A stretch of 8,991 nucleotides of DNA from Kiritimatiellia bacterium (GTDB taxonomy: Bacteria > Verrucomicrobiota > Kiritimatiellia > RFP12 > UBA3636). The DNA lies in NCBI GenBank assembly GCA_016295275.1, contig JAEDLN010000091.1, forward strand, positions 1-8,991, given 5' to 3'. The notes under the pieces are model-generated. The model was not told where the DNA came from, ran no database searches, and saw nothing but the letters and a program-made list of their open reading frames with translations. A program made the translations under genes and the position numbers. The stretch's first letter is position 1. Each line of letters begins with the position of its first letter. Below, piece by piece: positions 7,029 through 8,991 of the stretch.

Positions 7029-7070
7029 CTCGACGAACCCCATGCAAACACACGCTCGCACGGGGTCGAG
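7029..7070. repeat. Imperfect inverted repeat between rpiB-glyA and hldA
   Basis: Read on the minus strand, CTCGACCCC (7070-7062) can pair with GGGG-ttcg-TCGAG (7041-7029), leaving a 4-base bulge and a loop of about 20 bases. The right arm can instead form GCTCG/CGAGC around accccgtg, so two mutually exclusive stems are possible. No T-run follows closely, so a simple intrinsic terminator is unlikely. In GC-rich DNA such pairing can arise by chance. The rest of the 111-base gap shows no gene or recognised RNA element. Confidence 0.25.
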
Positions 7071-7091
7071 CCGGCAACGACGCGGCAAATG

Positions 7092-8777
7092 TTACGGGGC
7101 GGGAAAACGGGAGGCCAATTCGGCAACCTCCGCACGGACCTTCTCCTTGACCGCCGCATCGTCGATGTGCGTGAGAACCGTCGCAATCCGATCGGCAATG
7201 AAATGCATTTCAGGCTCTTTCATGCCACGCGTCGTCACCGTCGCCGTTCCAATGCGAATGCCGGATGTGACAAACGGTGAATTCTTGTCGTACGGAATCG
7301 TATTCTTGTTGACGATGATGCCCGTCTCGTCAAGCGCCGCTGCGGCAACCTTGCCCGTAAGGCCGGACGCCGCAACGTCCACGAGAAAGAGATGGTTGTC
7401 CGTTCCCCCGGAAACAAGACGGAACCCGCGCGCCGCCAAATCGGAAGCGAGAACTTTGCAGTTCGCGACAACCTGATGGGCATACGCCTGAAACGCCGGC
7501 GTCATGGCTTCCTTGAAACAAATCGCCTTCGCGGCAATCACTTGCTCGAGAGGACCGCCCTGCATGCCCGGGAAGACCGCATGGTTAATCTGCTTGATGT
7601 ACTTCTCTTTGCAGAGAACCAAGCCGCCGCGAGGTCCGCGAAGCGTCTTGTGCGTGGTCGTCGTGACAAAATCGGCATACGGAACAGGCGACGGATGGGA
7701 ACCGCCCGCAACCAATCCCGCAATGTGCGCCATGTCAACGAGAAAATACGCGCCGACCTTGTCCGCAATGGCGCGGAACCGGGCAAAATCCAAGGTGCGG
7801 GGATACGCAGAAGCGCCGGCCAAAATGAGCGCAGGCTTCACTTCCTCCGCAAGCTTCTCCAAGGCATCGTAATCAATGCACTCGGTCTCCGGACTGACGC
7901 CGTAGGGAACAATGTTGTACAGCTGACCGGAAAAGTTGGCGGGCGAACCGTGGGAAAGATGTCCGCCCTGATCGAGCGACATGCTCAAAATCGTGTCGCC
8001 GGGCTTGAGGACGGCAAAGTAGACCGCCATGTTGGCGGCAGAGCCGCAGTGCGGCTGGACATTCGCCGCTTCGGCTCCGAAGAGCGCCTTGGCACGCTCA
8101 ATCGCAAGCGTCTCGATGGCATCGACAAAATGGCAACCCGAATACCAACGCTTGCCGGGATACCCTTCCGCATATTTGTTGGTGAGAACCGAGCCCTGGG
8201 CGGCACGGACGGCACGGGAGGTCAAGTTCTCGGAGGCAATCAGGTTGATGCACGAACGCTCCTGCTCCTCATGCTTCATGATCTGCTCGTAAACCTCGGG
8301 ATCGGCATCCTTGAGATGCGAAACCTCCGTTACGCGATTGCCGACCTCGGCAAGCTCGCCGACACGGCGGCGATGACGCTCGGCCATGTCCGCATCCGTT
8401 GTCAGAAAAATCTCCAACAATTCCGGCAAATCAGCCTCGACAGCGTCCTTTCCGCCCAAAACGAGAATGTTGGCATCATTGTGCTGACGGGCAAGACGGA
8501 CGCGATCCGGCGTCTGCGCCAATGCGGCACGGACGTGCGGAAAACGATTCGCAGCCATACTGATACCGATCCCGGTGGCACAAACGAGAATCCCGCGACA
8601 GGCTTTCCCCGTCTCTACGGCACCGGCAACCTTCTCGGCAAACAACGGATAGTCGCAAGACGTTTCGTCGTGCGTTCCCATATCCTGTACTTCGATATCC
8701 TTCTTGTCGGCAAGAAGTTTGCAAATCGTCTGCTTGACGGAAAATCCGGCGTGATCGGAACCAATGGCGATAATCAT
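7092..8777 (-). CDS. RpiB-GlyA fusion: ribose-5-phosphate isomerase B joined to serine hydroxymethyltransferase
   Basis: One uninterrupted frame of 561 residues carries two complete enzymes. Residues 1 to about 147 are RpiB, which interconverts ribose 5-phosphate and ribulose 5-phosphate: GSDHAGF (6-12), DMGTHDETSCDYP, the active-site cysteine C66 in VCATGIGISMAANR, and H99 in RQHNDANILVLGG. C66 and H99 fall at the positions expected from E. coli RpiB. From about residue 152 the protein is SHMT (GlyA), a PLP enzyme that converts serine and tetrahydrofolate to glycine and methylene-tetrahydrofolate: INLIASEN, NKYAEGYPGKRWYSGC, LVDMAHIAGLVAGG (D348), the PLP lysine K377 in TTTTHKTLRGPRGG, FPGMQGGP and SGIRIGTATVTTRG. 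The joining segment is only a few residues. The frame also has an ATG at 8849, but its extra 24 residues are hydrophobic and unlike RpiB and overlap a hairpin, so I place the start at 8777. No Shine-Dalgarno sequence is seen. Confidence 0.93.
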   Translation of the reverse strand: MIIAIGSDHAGFSVKQTICKLLADKKDIEVQDMGTHDETSCDYPLFAEKVAGAVETGKACRGILVCATGIGISMAANRFPHVRAALAQTPDRVRLARQHNDANILVLGGKDAVEADLPELLEIFLTTDADMAERHRRRVGELAEVGNRVTEVSHLKDADPEVYEQIMKHEEQERSCINLIASENLTSRAVRAAQGSVLTNKYAEGYPGKRWYSGCHFVDAIETLAIERAKALFGAEAANVQPHCGSAANMAVYFAVLKPGDTILSMSLDQGGHLSHGSPANFSGQLYNIVPYGVSPETECIDYDALEKLAEEVKPALILAGASAYPRTLDFARFRAIADKVGAYFLVDMAHIAGLVAGGSHPSPVPYADFVTTTTHKTLRGPRGGLVLCKEKYIKQINHAVFPGMQGGPLEQVIAAKAICFKEAMTPAFQAYAHQVVANCKVLASDLAARGFRLVSGGTDNHLFLVDVAASGLTGKVAAAALDETGIIVNKNTIPYDKNSPFVTSGIRIGTATVTTRGMKEPEMHFIADRIATVLTHIDDAAVKEKVRAEVAELASRFPAP

Positions 8778-8828
8778 GGCAATATTTCGGGTTTCAAAAG
8801 TGGTAAAACAGAACAGAAAAATCGTACC

Positions 8829-8854
8829 AAAAAAGAACCTTTTCCGCAAAGGTC
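8829..8854 (-). terminator. Possible intrinsic terminator or attenuator ahead of rpiB-glyA
   Basis: On the minus strand ACCTTT-gcgga-AAAGGT (8853-8837) forms a 6-bp stem with a 5-base loop, followed after three bases by TTTTTT (8834-8829). This is the shape of a Rho-independent terminator, although the stem is short and only one-third GC. It lies about 50 bases upstream of the rpiB-glyA start. It could end transcription from the gene fragment at the right edge, or act in the leader of rpiB-glyA. Confidence 0.35.
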
Positions 8855-8920
8855 AATATGCTCGTCTCGATTGGACGCCCTACATGCGCAGCTTCCAAAA
8901 GAAGATTTCCCTTAAAAGGG

Positions 8921-8991
8921 TCAGCCCCTTCTGTATAACTTCCGCCAGTAGGCAAGCGGATCCTTGCTTTCGGTCAACACCGCCACCACAT
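8921..8991 (-). pseudogene. Fragment of a Bro-N / phage antirepressor-like gene, truncated by a stop
   Basis: Entering from the right edge on the minus strand, one frame reads VVAVLTESKDPLAYWRKL and then YRRG before a TGA at 8921-8923. The pattern 'VV.VLT.S.DP..YW..LK.R' is, from memory of the family, the early part of Bro-N domain proteins, a DNA-binding domain of phage antirepressors and of stand-alone bacterial homologues. Those proteins normally continue for well over a hundred residues after this motif. Here the frame stops within five residues of it, and the other two frames downstream do not resume anything I recognise. I therefore read it as a decayed or truncated copy. The N-terminus is outside the window, so a genuine very short protein cannot be excluded. 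Confidence 0.5.

Noticed and set aside
8778..8849. Start of the RpiB-GlyA protein at 8849, giving a hydrophobic N-terminal extension
   Set aside because: The 24 extra residues look like a weak signal peptide, but RpiB and SHMT are cytoplasmic. MIIAIGSDHAGF is the normal RpiB beginning, and the upstream ATG lies inside a hairpin.
8825..8856. TTGACC on the minus strand (8856-8851) as the -35 box of an rpiB-glyA promoter
   Set aside because: No acceptable -10 sequence lies 16-18 bases downstream. TACGAT at 8826-8821 is too far away, so I do not call a promoter.
7392..8915. A 507-codon open frame on the plus strand opposite rpiB-glyA
   Set aside because: The opposite strand encodes two intact enzymes with all active-site residues. 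The plus frame is Arg/Gly-rich and matches nothing I know.

Overview
The window reads as bacterial chromosome of moderately high GC, with tightly packed genes on both strands and no rRNA, tRNA, CRISPR array or insertion sequence that I can see. The organism looks Gram-negative. Its MurE carries the DNPR motif of the meso-diaminopimelate-adding type, and two enzymes of the ADP-heptose (LPS inner core) pathway are present. The fused RpiB-GlyA protein, the general lack of Shine-Dalgarno sequences and the style of the ECF sigma operon suggest the PVC group (Kiritimatiellota, Lentisphaerota or Verrucomicrobiota). That placement is inference and cannot be settled from this window.

Layout: positions 1-3337 are read on the plus strand: the 3' end of a short-chain dehydrogenase gene, then recN (DNA repair) and murE (peptidoglycan precursor ligase), closely spaced and probably co-transcribed. 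Positions 3431-8777 are read on the minus strand and converge on murE. In transcription order they are: an rpiB-glyA fusion (ribose-5-phosphate isomerase B joined to serine hydroxymethyltransferase), hldA (heptose-7-phosphate kinase), gmhB (heptose bisphosphate phosphatase), and a compact three-gene unit. That unit encodes an ECF sigma factor, a single-pass membrane protein that is probably its anti-sigma factor, and an exported protein with a Pro/Arg-rich segment and a repetitive tail. The extreme right edge holds what looks like a broken Bro-N (phage antirepressor type) gene fragment on the minus strand.

How the genes fit together: hldA and gmhB catalyse two steps of one pathway and are 24 bases apart. 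The sigma, membrane and exported genes are linked by a 2-base gap and a 4-base overlap, which suggests translational coupling and a transmembrane signalling module. The membrane protein has no zinc anti-sigma motif. Instead its cytoplasmic part is built from two copies of a 37-residue unit centred on FWAxFR. The exported protein ends in a degenerate tandem repeat of about 42 bp that continues past its stop codon in a shifted frame, which suggests a recent 2-base deletion. This cassette and the RpiB-GlyA fusion are the parts most worth following up.
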